From JBHIYN01 sp041984235 (GTDB lineage: Bacteria; Pseudomonadota; Gammaproteobacteria; Ga0077536): DNA of 64,000 nucleotides. How positions within the stretch are numbered: position 1 is the stretch's first letter; the number at the start of each line of letters is the position of its first letter. The translations under genes and the position numbers were made by a program. Positions 1-7,611 of the stretch are shown piece by piece. The notes under the pieces are model-generated. The model ran no database searches. It saw only the letters and a list, made by a program, of their open reading frames with translations, and had not been told where the DNA came from. The DNA is taken from positions 62,001-126,000 of the forward strand of contig JBHIYN010000006.1 in NCBI GenBank assembly GCA_041984235.1, read 5' to 3'.

Positions 1-3
1 CCG

Positions 4-570
4 ATGCCCGTGAAATCGGACAAGTGGATCCGCCGCATGGCACTGGAGCACGGGCTCATCGAGCCCTTCGAGGCGACCCAGGTACGCGCCGTCGACGGCC
101 GCGGCGTGATCTCCTACGGCACCTCGAGCTACGGCTACGATATCCGTTGCGCCCCCGAGTTCAAGATCTTCACCAACATCAACTCCACCATCGTCGACCC
201 CAAGGACTTCGATTCCGGATCGTTCGTCGACGTCGAGGCGGACGTGTGCGTCATCCCGCCGAACTCGTTCGCCCTGGCGCGCACCCTGGAGTACTTCCGC
301 ATCCCGCGCGACGTGCTCACCATCTGCATGGGCAAGTCAACCTATGCGCGCTGCGGCATCATCGTCAACGTGACGCCGCTGGAACCGGAATGGCAAGGGC
401 ACGTGACCCTGGAGTTCTCCAACACCACGCCGCTGCCAGCCAAGATCTACGCCAACGAAGGCGTCGCCCAGGTGGTGTTCCTGCAATCGGACGAAGCGTG
501 CGAAGTGTCCTACGCCGACCGCCTCGGCAAGTACCAGGGCCAGCGCGGCGTAACGTTGCCCAAGACCTGA
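4..570 (+). CDS. dcd: dCTP deaminase
   Basis: Deaminates dCTP to dUTP, feeding dUMP and then dTMP synthesis; cytosolic homotrimer of the dUTPase fold. The 188-residue product matches the usual family length (about 190). The nucleotide motif GKSTYARCG lies at 110-118 and the LEF motif carries the catalytic glutamate at E137, at the place of E138 in the E. coli enzyme. The ATG is three bases into the window, so the promoter lies outside. It converges on the PilZ gene with a 9-bp gap. The ThyA encoded later in the window uses the same dUMP pool. The assignment is by family recognition and is very secure. Confidence 0.96.
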   Translation: MPVKSDKWIRRMALEHGLIEPFEATQVRAVDGRGVISYGTSSYGYDIRCAPEFKIFTNINSTIVDPKDFDSGSFVDVEADVCVIPPNSFALARTLEYFRIPRDVLTICMGKSTYARCGIIVNVTPLEPEWQGHVTLEFSNTTPLPAKIYANEGVAQVVFLQSDEACEVSYADRLGKYQGQRGVTLPKT

Positions 571-579
571 CGGGCAGGC

Positions 580-1173
580 TCAGGCGGCGTTCTCGGTCTC
601 CTGGCGCTGGTCGCGCAGCAGCGCCGACTGCTTGCGCACGATGTGCTGGATGAGGGTGTCGCGATCGTCCTCGCGGATCTCCTCGAACTCGATGGCGATG
701 TCGTAGCCGCCGGCCGTCTCGCGGCAGTCGATCACGCGCCCCAGCACCCGCATGGAATGGTTGGACGGCAACAGCACGAGGTCGATGGCGAGGCGCGTGT
801 CGACGTCGAGCGGCGCCGCCGCCTCGATGCCGATCCCGCCGCCGCTGAGGTTGACCCGGGTCGGCTCGTGCTCACGGTAGTCGATTGACGAGTCGTGGGA
901 GCCCTCGAGCGCGACGATGCGCTCCAGCAGGGTGAACTTGCGGTTGAGCAACTCCAGCGCCTCGGCCAGGGCCTTGTCGCGGCCACGCACGATGTCGATC
1001 TGGTCCTGCAGCTTGAGCTCCAGGCCCATCAGCGCGGCATGCAGGTTGGAGGAGCGGATCTCGTCCAGGAAGATGAACCTGCGCTCGTCGTCGAGTGCAG
1101 CCTCGGTGACCACGCGGTACTTGATCAATGCGCGATCTTCGATGCGGTAATAGCGCCTGCGTTCGGTTGTCAT
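580..1173 (-). CDS. PilZ domain protein with a long internal helical insert
   Basis: Probable cyclic-di-GMP receptor. The two halves of the PilZ signature are visible but far apart: an RxxxR motif at residues 6-10 (RRYYR) and the NxSGxG motif VNLSGGGIGI at 107-116. Between them lie about 95 residues, largely helical with heptad-like leucine spacing at 45-90. In ordinary PilZ domains the motifs are 20-30 residues apart; an insertion of long helices is known for tetrameric PilZ proteins such as Xanthomonas XC6012 (family knowledge). There is no membrane segment. The gene follows pomAB on the same strand after a 72-bp gap, so it may be co-transcribed and could modulate the motor (inference). Confidence 0.8.
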   Translation of the reverse strand: MTTERRRYYRIEDRALIKYRVVTEAALDDERRFIFLDEIRSSNLHAALMGLELKLQDQIDIVRGRDKALAEALELLNRKFTLLERIVALEGSHDSSIDYREHEPTRVNLSGGGIGIEAAAPLDVDTRLAIDLVLLPSNHSMRVLGRVIDCRETAGGYDIAIEFEEIREDDRDTLIQHIVRKQSALLRDQRQETENAA

Positions 1174-1245
1174 GCTGCTTCCTCCGCTGCGCGCAATGGC
1201 GCATGTTGTGGCGTCGGGCTGAGTTCTGGATCCCTGCGCGCCGGC

Positions 1246-2535
1246 CTACTGTGTGCCGCGAATGCCGCCGCGGATCGCCTCGAGGCGCGAGGGTGGCCGG
1301 TTGGCCGGCCGGTCCGGGAAGACGGCGCGCGAATCCCTGGCGCCGGCTGCCGCGGCACTCGGAAACCCGGCGCTCGCCGGGATCGGCAGCGACGGCGTGG
1401 CCGGGTCTTCAGGCCCGGGGACACTCGCCGGCGCCGTCCCGGGGTCCGACCGGGGCTCGGCGACACTCGCCGCCGACACCCCGGGATCCGTCCCGGGCTC
1501 GTCCGCCGCCGTGTCGTCGAGCACGGCGATGGTTTGCGGCGCGCCATTCGCGGCGGGGAAATCGGGCACGGCGGGAATCTCGGGAATGGCGGGGATGTCG
1601 GGAATGTCGGGCACGCCCGGGAGCCCGGGCATTTCCGGCATGTCCGGCGATGTCCCGGCAACGGCACCGCCCGGCGGCGCTTCCGGCGGCTGCTGCCGAA
1701 TGGTGATCTCGACGCGCCGGTTGAGTGCACGGTTCTCGGCGCTGTCGTTCGGCATCAGGGGATGCGCGTCACCGTGCCCCTCGACCACGAAGCGGGCGGG
1801 ATCCAGCTCGCTGGATTCGAGCAAGGCGTGGACCACGGTTACGGCGCGGGCCGAGGACAGATCCCAGTTGGAACGGTACAGGCGGGTGCGAATCGGGATG
1901 TTGTCGGTATGCCCGGCAACCGCGATGGTGCCGTCGAGGTCATCCAGTGACGCACGCATCTTGTCGATGACCGCCTCGAAGGCCGGGTCGAAGCTCGCCG
2001 AGCCGGACGGGAACGAGCCCTTCTCGCGAATGCGGATGATGATGGCCGCACCCTCGGTCTCGATCTGGATCATGCCCTGGTCGATCTCGGTTTGCAGGGC
2101 CTCGGCCAGGCGCGCGGCATCGAGCTCCGCCTGGTGGCGCCGATCGGCCTCGCCGCTGTCACCGTTGCGGCGCTCTTCCGGACTGGTGCCGTCGATGTCG
2201 TTGACCAGCGCGTCGGTGAACTCGAGTGACTGCTTGTCCTCGTCCATCGTCTTCTGCCGGACTTCGTTGATGACCGTCGGATCCGGCTTGCCGGCGCTGA
2301 ACTCCTGCGCCACCAGGCTGGTGCCCTTGGGTACTTCGATTGCCTTGATATCGCGCTGCACGCCAAAGGCCAGCTTCATCGAACCGGCGATGGCCTTGAA
2401 CTTCATGATGTCGAGCTCGGCGAAGGACAGCAGCAGGACGAAGAAACACATCAGCAGCGACATGAGGTCGGCGAAGGTCATGATCCAGCCTGCGCCGCCG
2501 CCCTCCTCCTCTTTGCGCGGGGGTGATTCGTCCAC
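1246..2535 (-). CDS. pomB: PomB/MotB-type flagellar stator protein with proline-rich tail
   Basis: Stator subunit that binds peptidoglycan and carries the ion-binding aspartate. A single N-terminal membrane segment (about 18-40) contains the motif TFADLMSLLM with the conserved D23. The OmpA/MotB peptidoglycan-binding domain is at about 165-280, with AGHTDNIPI near 207-215 and NRRVEITI near 272-279. The GTG start lies 9 bp after pomA on the same strand, the standard pair. The odd part is residues 281-429: about 150 extra residues rich in Pro, Ala, Gly and Asp, with a run of PxIP/PxVP-like repeats at 299-327. MotB and PomB usually stop soon after the OmpA domain, near 310-330 residues. Confidence 0.9.
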   Translation of the reverse strand: MDESPPRKEEEGGGAGWIMTFADLMSLLMCFFVLLLSFAELDIMKFKAIAGSMKLAFGVQRDIKAIEVPKGTSLVAQEFSAGKPDPTVINEVRQKTMDEDKQSLEFTDALVNDIDGTSPEERRNGDSGEADRRHQAELDAARLAEALQTEIDQGMIQIETEGAAIIIRIREKGSFPSGSASFDPAFEAVIDKMRASLDDLDGTIAVAGHTDNIPIRTRLYRSNWDLSSARAVTVVHALLESSELDPARFVVEGHGDAHPLMPNDSAENRALNRRVEITIRQQPPEAPPGGAVAGTSPDMPEMPGLPGVPDIPDIPAIPEIPAVPDFPAANGAPQTIAVLDDTAADEPGTDPGVSAASVAEPRSDPGTAPASVPGPEDPATPSLPIPASAGFPSAAAAGARDSRAVFPDRPANRPPSRLEAIRGGIRGTQ

Positions 2536-2544
2536 GGCTGCGGC

Positions 2545-3309
2545 CTACTCGCCGTTGGCCTCGGTTTCGCGCTTGGACGTCGGCAGGTAGGTCTTGAGGA
2601 TCTCTTCGATCACGCGCGGGTTACGGCCTTCCTGGATGCCCTGCAGGCTGTCGATGATCATCGACTTGACCATGCGTTCCTCGTTTGCGCGCAGACCGAG
2701 CTTGTCGGCAATCGGAATGGCGAAGACGTTGGCGATGATCGCGCCGTAGAGCGTAGTCAGCAGGGCGACCGCCATGGCCGGACCAATCGAGGCCGGGTCG
2801 CTCATGTTGGAGAGCATCTGGATGAGACCGATGAGGGTACCGATCATGCCCATCGCGGGCGCGGCGTCACCGATCGACTTGAAGATGCTCTTGCCGACAT
2901 CGTGGCGTTCGACGGCGGCGTTCAGGTCGGTCAACAGGGTCTGGCGCACGACGTCGGGCTCGTGGCCGTCGACCATCATCTGGATGCCCTTGGCCATGAA
3001 GTCGTTGCCGGTATCCTTGCCCTCGAGCGCGAGCAGGCCGCCCTTGCGCGCTTCGTTCGCCATCTCCACCGTCTGCGCGATGAGCTCCTCGGGCTTGTCG
3101 AGCTTGAAGATGAACGCGCGCATGGCGACCTTGAAGGCGCCGAAAAACTGGCCGAGGGTGAATTTCATCATCACCGCGCCAATGGTCCCGCCGACCACGA
3201 TCAGCAGCGAGGGGGCATTGATGAACATGCCCAGATCGCCACCGGTCAGAATGGCCGCCAGGATAATGCCGACGGCCCCGACCAGGCCAAGTAGTGTCGC
3301 GAGATCCAC
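2545..3309 (-). CDS. pomA: PomA/MotA-type flagellar stator protein
   Basis: Inner-membrane stator ring subunit that converts ion flow into torque. Length (254) matches sodium-type PomA (253) rather than E. coli MotA (295). Four membrane segments lie at about 2-22, 33-50, 150-172 and 183-203, with a cytoplasmic loop between the second and third. The motif EARKGGLLALE places charged residues R88 and E96 at the PomA positions that contact FliG (family knowledge). The start is GTG. A sigma28-like promoter lies about 105 bp upstream. Sodium rather than proton use is inferred from similarity to PomA only. Confidence 0.93.
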   Translation of the reverse strand: MDLATLLGLVGAVGIILAAILTGGDLGMFINAPSLLIVVGGTIGAVMMKFTLGQFFGAFKVAMRAFIFKLDKPEELIAQTVEMANEARKGGLLALEGKDTGNDFMAKGIQMMVDGHEPDVVRQTLLTDLNAAVERHDVGKSIFKSIGDAAPAMGMIGTLIGLIQMLSNMSDPASIGPAMAVALLTTLYGAIIANVFAIPIADKLGLRANEERMVKSMIIDSLQGIQEGRNPRVIEEILKTYLPTSKRETEANGE

Positions 3310-3413
3310 GGATTGTCCTCTTGCTCGTTGTCCGCACCCGGCGCACCGGCCGCTGCTGCGTGCCCGGCGCCCCGCGGAGTACCCGCCACCAGGGCGTTCA
3401 CCGCTCGATTCGG

Positions 3414-3440
3414 GTATCGGATAACAGGGGTGAAACTTTA
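3414..3440 (-). promoter_or_regulatory. sigma28 (FliA)-type promoter for pomAB
   Basis: On the minus strand TAAAGTTT (3433-3440) is followed after exactly 11 bases by TCCGATAC (3414-3421). The enterobacterial FliA consensus is TAAAGTTT-N11-GCCGATAA, so the -35 is a full match and the -10 matches 6 of 8. It points at pomA, 105 bp downstream, which is the expected class of target. The rest of the 273-bp gap to cysG shows no other clear signal. Confidence 0.75.
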
Positions 3441-3582
3441 GCCACGGCGGCCTTTCCGGGACCGGTCGCCGAGCGCCCTGACACGCTTCTCCCGGCGCCC
3501 GCGGCCACCGGGGAAAGGCCCGGCGTTGCTATACTGGCGCCGCCGCCGGGCGCGGCGCTGTTCAACACTTGGCGGCCGACTG

Positions 3583-4992
3583 ATGGATTTCCTGCCCGTG
3601 TTCCTCGACCTGCGGGGAAAACGCTGCCTGGTGGTCGGCGGTGGCGCGGTGGCCGAACGCAAGACCTCGATGCTGCTGCGCGCCGGCGCCGCGGTCGAGG
3701 TGGTCGCCCCCACAATCGGAGAAGCGCTTACGGCGCGCGCCGCGGCGGGGGAAGTGGCCGTCACCCGGCGCGGCTTCGAGCCTGGTGACGTGGCCGGCGC
3801 GCTGCTGGTCGTCGCTGCGACCGGCGAACATGCGCTCAATCGCCGCATCGCGGCCGCGGCGAGCGCCGCCGGCGTCTACGTCAACGCCGTCGACCAGCCC
3901 GACGACAGCACCCTGATCATGCCCTCGGTGGTCGACCGCTCACCGGTCGTGATTGCTATCGGCACGGGCGGTAATGCACCGGTACTCGCGCGCCTGCTGC
4001 GGGCCAGGCTGGAGACCCTGATCCCGCCCGCCTACGGCGAGCTGGCGCGGCTGCTCGGCAGCCTGCGCGGGCGCGTGAAGGCGGCGATACCCGAGCAGCG
4101 CGCGCGGCGCGCGTTCTGGGAGTCGATTCTCGACGGGCCGGCGCCGGAGCTGTTCTTTGCCGGCCGCCGCGAGCAGGCACTGGCCGCGATCGAGACGCGT
4201 CTCGCGGATCCGGACGCCGTCACCGCGCCGCGCGGCGAGGTCTACCTGGTCGGCACCGGTCCCGGCGATCCGGACCTGCTCACGTTCCGGGCCCTGCGGC
4301 TGATGCAGGTGGCGGACGTCATCGTGCACGACCGCCTGGTCAGCGACGCCATCCTCGACCTGTGCCGGCGCGATGCCCATCGCATCTACGTTGGCAAGGC
4401 CAAGTCGCGGCACGCCGTGTCACAGGAGGACATCAACAGCCTGCTCGTGAACGAGGCCCGCGCCGGTCGCCGCGTAGCGCGCCTGAAAGGTGGCGATCCG
4501 TTCATGTTCGGGCGCGGCGGGGAGGAAATCGATACCCTGGCCGCGGCCGGGATCGACTTCCAGGTCGTGCCCGGCATTACCGCGGCACTCGGCTGCGCCG
4601 CCTATGCGGGCATCCCGCTGACCCACCGCGACCTGGCCCACAGTTGCGTCTTCGTCACCGGGCACCAGCGTGACGGACGGCTCGACCTCGACTGGTCGGC
4701 GCTGACCGCCGCACGCCAGACCGTGGTCGTCTACATGGGGCTGACCGCGCTGCCGGCGCTGTGCGCCGGACTGGTCAGCCATGGCATGCCCGCCACGACC
4801 CCGGCCGCGATCGTCGAACGGGCCACGACCAGTCGACAGCGCGTCATCACCGGCGATCTCGACAGCCTGCCGGGGCGCGCCGTCGCAGCCGGCTGCGAGA
4901 GCCCGGCGACCGTCATCATCGGCGCGGTCGTCACGCTGCACGACAAGCTCGCCTGGTTCGACACCGGGCACGCGCGCCCGGCGGCCGGCTGA
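3583..4992 (+). CDS. cysG: Siroheme synthase (trifunctional CysG)
   Basis: Makes siroheme from uroporphyrinogen III: two SAM-dependent methylations, then NAD-dependent oxidation and iron insertion. The 469-residue fusion has the precorrin-2 dehydrogenase/ferrochelatase half first (NAD loop VVGGGAVAERK at 17-27, D104 in the place of the Salmonella catalytic aspartate) and the methyltransferase half from about 219 (YLVGTGPGDPDLL). The ATG at 3583 was chosen because homology begins at MDFLP; an in-frame upstream ATG at 3526 adds only a low-complexity arginine-rich leader. The product is the cofactor of the nitrite/sulfite reductase at 46-47.7 kb. It converges on msrB. Confidence 0.95.
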   Translation: MDFLPVFLDLRGKRCLVVGGGAVAERKTSMLLRAGAAVEVVAPTIGEALTARAAAGEVAVTRRGFEPGDVAGALLVVAATGEHALNRRIAAAASAAGVYVNAVDQPDDSTLIMPSVVDRSPVVIAIGTGGNAPVLARLLRARLETLIPPAYGELARLLGSLRGRVKAAIPEQRARRAFWESILDGPAPELFFAGRREQALAAIETRLADPDAVTAPRGEVYLVGTGPGDPDLLTFRALRLMQVADVIVHDRLVSDAILDLCRRDAHRIYVGKAKSRHAVSQEDINSLLVNEARAGRRVARLKGGDPFMFGRGGEEIDTLAAAGIDFQVVPGITAALGCAAYAGIPLTHRDLAHSCVFVTGHQRDGRLDLDWSALTAARQTVVVYMGLTALPALCAGLVSHGMPATTPAAIVERATTSRQRVITGDLDSLPGRAVAAGCESPATVIIGAVVTLHDKLAWFDTGHARPAAG

Positions 4993-5010
4993 GGCGCGGC
5001 CGGCCCGGCT

Positions 5011-5406
5011 TCAGGACTCGGGCTGCAGCTCCAGCGAAACGGAGTTGATGCAGTAACGCTCGCCGGTCGGCTGCGGTCCGTCATTGAAGACATGCCCGAG
5101 GTGCGCATCGCAGGCCGCGCAAACGACCTCGGTACGAATCATGCCGTGGCTGCTGTCACGGCGCAGCTCGATGCGCCCGTCATCGACCGCGCACCAGAAG
5201 CTCGGCCACCCCGAGCCCGACTCGAACTTGTGCTCGGAGCTGAACAGCGGTGCGCCGCAACACACGCAGCAGTAAAGTCCTGCGGTCTTGCAGTCGTTAT
5301 ATTTGCCTGAGAACGGCGGCTCGGTCGCCTGTTGCCGGCATACGGCAAATGCCTCCGGCGACAACGATGCACGCCATTCGTCTTCGGATTTGTTGATCTT
5401 CGCCAT
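5011..5406 (-). CDS. msrB: Peptide-methionine (R)-S-oxide reductase
   Basis: Repairs R-methionine sulfoxide in proteins. The 131-residue SelR domain has zinc pairs C47/C50 and C96/C99 (CAACDAHLGHVF) and the catalytic C119 in RYCINS. There is no signal peptide, so it is cytoplasmic. The ATG start gives the usual family length. It stands alone, convergent with cysG and divergent from the response regulator. A perfect -10 hexamer on the minus strand lies about 95 bp upstream. OxyR is encoded elsewhere in the window, but I see no OxyR site here. Confidence 0.95.
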   Translation of the reverse strand: MAKINKSEDEWRASLSPEAFAVCRQQATEPPFSGKYNDCKTAGLYCCVCCGAPLFSSEHKFESGSGWPSFWCAVDDGRIELRRDSSHGMIRTEVVCAACDAHLGHVFNDGPQPTGERYCINSVSLELQPES

Positions 5407-5500
5407 GTCGTCTACCCGTGGTTTGCAACCCGGTACGGAAAGCCCCGCACCGCGCCCCGGCCGCAGGCCGGCTGGCGACTTGTCGGCGAGGCGGAGATGC

Positions 5501-5507
5501 TATTATA
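5501..5507. promoter_or_regulatory. Overlapping divergent -10 elements (msrB / response regulator)
   Basis: The bases TATTATA read as TATTAT on the plus strand (5 of 6 to consensus) and as TATAAT on the minus strand (5502-5507, perfect). It is the only AT-rich spot in the 204-bp divergent gap. A plus-strand TTGTCG at 5480-5485 has a short 15-bp spacing, and the minus strand has no good -35. The two transcripts would compete for the same site. Confidence 0.4.
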
Positions 5508-5610
5508 CGAACGCTCGCGGCCGCCCAGTACAGTGCGCCAGAACACACCGGCAGCGACAACAGCCGTTGCCGGCGCCACCCGCGATTCATTCAACTTCGG
5601 GAGAAAGTCT

Positions 5611-6297
5611 GTGAGGGTCGCACTGCTTGAAGACGATTCGGACCAGGTCGCGCTTTTTGCCGAATGGCTGAAAGCCGCCGGCCACACCTGCGAGCATTTC
5701 GACAACGGCAAGGCGTTCGTGCGCAACATCAAGCATGACAGTTACGACGCCCTCATTCTCGACTGGATGGTGCCGGACATGAACGGCTTCGAGGTGCTGC
5801 GCTGGGTGCGCGAGAACATCGACTGGCCGATCCCGGTGGTCTTCGTCACCGCCAAGGACTCCGAGGACGACATCGTACGCGCGCTGGAGGAAGGTGCCGA
5901 CGACTACGTCGTCAAGCCGGCCAAGCAGCGCGAGCTGCTGGCACGCGTGACGGCGGTGGTGCGGCGCGCCACGCCTAGCGACGATCAGCAGGCGACCATC
6001 GAGCAGGAGCCTTTCGTGATCGATCTCGGCAATCACGAAGTCCAGCGCGACGGTCAGAAAATCGAAGTCACCCAGAAGGAATACGAGTTGATCGTTTTCC
6101 TGTTCAAGAACATCGGCCGGGTGCTCTCCCGCGCCCATATCCTGGAGAACGTGTGGGGGCGCAATCCGGACATCAACACGCGCACGGTCGACACCCACGT
6201 CAGCCGTATTCGCTCCAAGCTCGCCCTCGCCCCCGACACCGGCTGGAAGCTGTCCTCGATCTACCAGCACGGCTACCGGCTGGAGAAAGTGCACTAG
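5611..6297 (+). CDS. OmpR/PhoB-family response regulator (orphan)
   Basis: Two-component transcription factor of 228 residues. The receiver domain (1-115) has acidic residues E7/D8, phospho-acceptor D51 in LILDWMVPDMNGFE, T80 and K102. The winged-helix DNA-binding domain (about 130-228) ends in a typical YQHGYRLEKVH. The GTG start is preceded by GGGAGAAAG at ribosome-binding distance, and homology begins exactly there, so longer in-frame readings are rejected. No histidine kinase lies beside it, so its input is unknown from this window. Confidence 0.9.
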   Translation: MRVALLEDDSDQVALFAEWLKAAGHTCEHFDNGKAFVRNIKHDSYDALILDWMVPDMNGFEVLRWVRENIDWPIPVVFVTAKDSEDDIVRALEEGADDYVVKPAKQRELLARVTAVVRRATPSDDQQATIEQEPFVIDLGNHEVQRDGQKIEVTQKEYELIVFLFKNIGRVLSRAHILENVWGRNPDINTRTVDTHVSRIRSKLALAPDTGWKLSSIYQHGYRLEKVH

Positions 6298-6306
6298 GCA
6301 CCCGGG

Positions 6307-6333
6307 GGTGGCACGGGCCGCCGGCCTGCCACC
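6307..6333 (+). terminator. Possible hairpin after the response regulator gene
   Basis: GGTGGCA (6307-6313) pairs with TGCCACC (6327-6333) ten bases after the stop codon, around a GC-rich loop that can pair further. There is no following T-run, so intrinsic termination is doubtful. Confidence 0.3.
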
Positions 6334-6445
6334 TGATTCCGCGCTGCGCCGCGCGCACCCATAGCGGCACCTGATTACCCGGCTTCCGAGCGACCGACCA
6401 GCACACGCCGTCCGCTGCAGTTCTGCGGGCGTTCGCTGCCGCGTC

Positions 6446-6506
6446 AAAAAACGCTCGGCCTCGCCCAGGGGGATTGGGGGAGGGAGGATCGGGCGATGGC
6501 CGAGCG
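6446..6506 (-). terminator. Intrinsic terminator of the ROK kinase gene
   Basis: Read on the minus strand, a 15-bp stem with one bulge (arms at 6491-6506 and 6452-6466, 24-base loop) is followed immediately by six T residues. It lies about 95 bp past the ROK kinase stop. The 301-bp gap between the two convergent genes (6298-6598) otherwise holds only the weak hairpin at 6307-6333 and the palindrome at 6573-6588. Confidence 0.8.
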
Positions 6507-6572
6507 CGGTAAAGAGCCGAATCGATCGGTAACTGACCCGAAAAAAGTGTAGTTGGCGGTCGCCGCCCCGGT

Positions 6573-6588
6573 TGTGATTCCAATCACA
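6573..6588. promoter_or_regulatory. CRP/Vfr-like palindrome TGTGA-N6-TCACA
   Basis: A perfect match to the CRP half-sites, with both arms extended to TGTGATT/AATCACA. It is oddly placed: 11 bp past the stop codon of the ROK kinase, inside its 3' untranslated region and far from any start codon. Confidence 0.45.
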
Positions 6589-6598
6589 TCTCGACCGA

Positions 6599-7522
6599 CT
6601 ACTGCCGCGCGCCGGCCTCGGCGACCGTCCACAGACAGGCGGCGCCGCGCACGCCGCTGCTGTCGCCGTACCGTGGCAGAACGACCCGGGTGCCGAGCAC
6701 GTCGGAGAAGGCCAGCGCCGGCAGGCGCCCGGCAATCTGCCCGCACAGGCCCGGCAGATTGCCGACCCCGCCGCCGAGCACGATCATGGCCGGGTCGAGC
6801 ACGTTGACCACCGCGACCAGGCAGGCCGCGAGCTGATCGTAATAACCTTCCAGCGCCGCTGCCGCGATCGTCGCGCCCGCGGCCGCTGCCGCCACGATGT
6901 CCTCCACGCCAGCGGCGTCCGCGCCACCCAGGTCGCGGTAGGTGCGCACCAGTCCCGGTCCGCTGAGCCAGGTTTCGACGCAGTCCTCGGCGCCGCAGTA
7001 ACAGCGCCTGCGGCGGCCGTCGGCAACCCGCCACGGCACCGGGTTGTGCCCCCATTCGCCGGCAATCGCGTGCGCGCCGCGGACCAGCGCGCCGTTGGCA
7101 TACACGGCGCCGCCGGTACCGGTACCGATGATCACCGCGAAAACGGGATCCGCACCGTCGGCCGCGCCGCCGCGTGCCTCCGACAGGGCGAGGCAGTTGG
7201 CGTCGTTCTCCACCCGCACCGCGCGGCCGCTGGCCGCAGCCAGGTCGCGGTCGAAGGGATGGCCATTGAGACAGGTCGTATTGGCGTTCTTGACCAGCCC
7301 GGTGGCCGGCGAAACGATACCCGGCATGCCGACGCCCAGCGGCGCGCCGGCGCAATCGCGGTCTTCGAGGTCGCACGCCAGCGCCGCAATGGCCGCACAG
7401 ATCGCAGGGTAATCGTCGCGCGGTGTCGGAACCCGCCGGCGCCGCACGATGGCGCCGTCCGCGTCGACCACGGCGCCCTCGACCTTGGTACCGCCGAGAT
7501 CGATGCCCAGGCGCCGTGTCAT
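6599..7522 (-). CDS. ROK-family sugar kinase (glucokinase/fructokinase type)
   Basis: Probably phosphorylates a hexose with ATP. The 307-residue protein has the phosphate loop GIDLGGTKVEGA at 6-17, catalytic D107 in VENDANC, the ROK EWGHN motif (E156, H159) and zinc ligands C174, C176 and C181 in CYCGAEDC. The ATG at 7522 begins the domain directly; an in-frame extension upstream is arginine-rich and would run toward ispG, so it is rejected. Substrate specificity among glucose, fructose and N-acetyl sugars cannot be read from these motifs. It is divergent from ispG with an 89-bp gap and has its own terminator. Confidence 0.88.
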   Translation of the reverse strand: MTRRLGIDLGGTKVEGAVVDADGAIVRRRRVPTPRDDYPAICAAIAALACDLEDRDCAGAPLGVGMPGIVSPATGLVKNANTTCLNGHPFDRDLAAASGRAVRVENDANCLALSEARGGAADGADPVFAVIIGTGTGGAVYANGALVRGAHAIAGEWGHNPVPWRVADGRRRRCYCGAEDCVETWLSGPGLVRTYRDLGGADAAGVEDIVAAAAAGATIAAAALEGYYDQLAACLVAVVNVLDPAMIVLGGGVGNLPGLCGQIAGRLPALAFSDVLGTRVVLPRYGDSSGVRGAACLWTVAEAGARQ

Positions 7523-7611
7523 CGCCCCTGCCGCTTTGGCGCGCCTGCGCCCGCTACGATAGAATTCCGCCATGTGACGCGCACCGCGCCGCAATCGTCC
7601 AGAGTTCCCGC

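Noticed and set aside
6298..6598. A hidden gene between the response regulator and the ROK kinase
   Set aside because: No frame with a start, ribosome-binding site and plausible composition; the gap is explained by 3' ends and a terminator.
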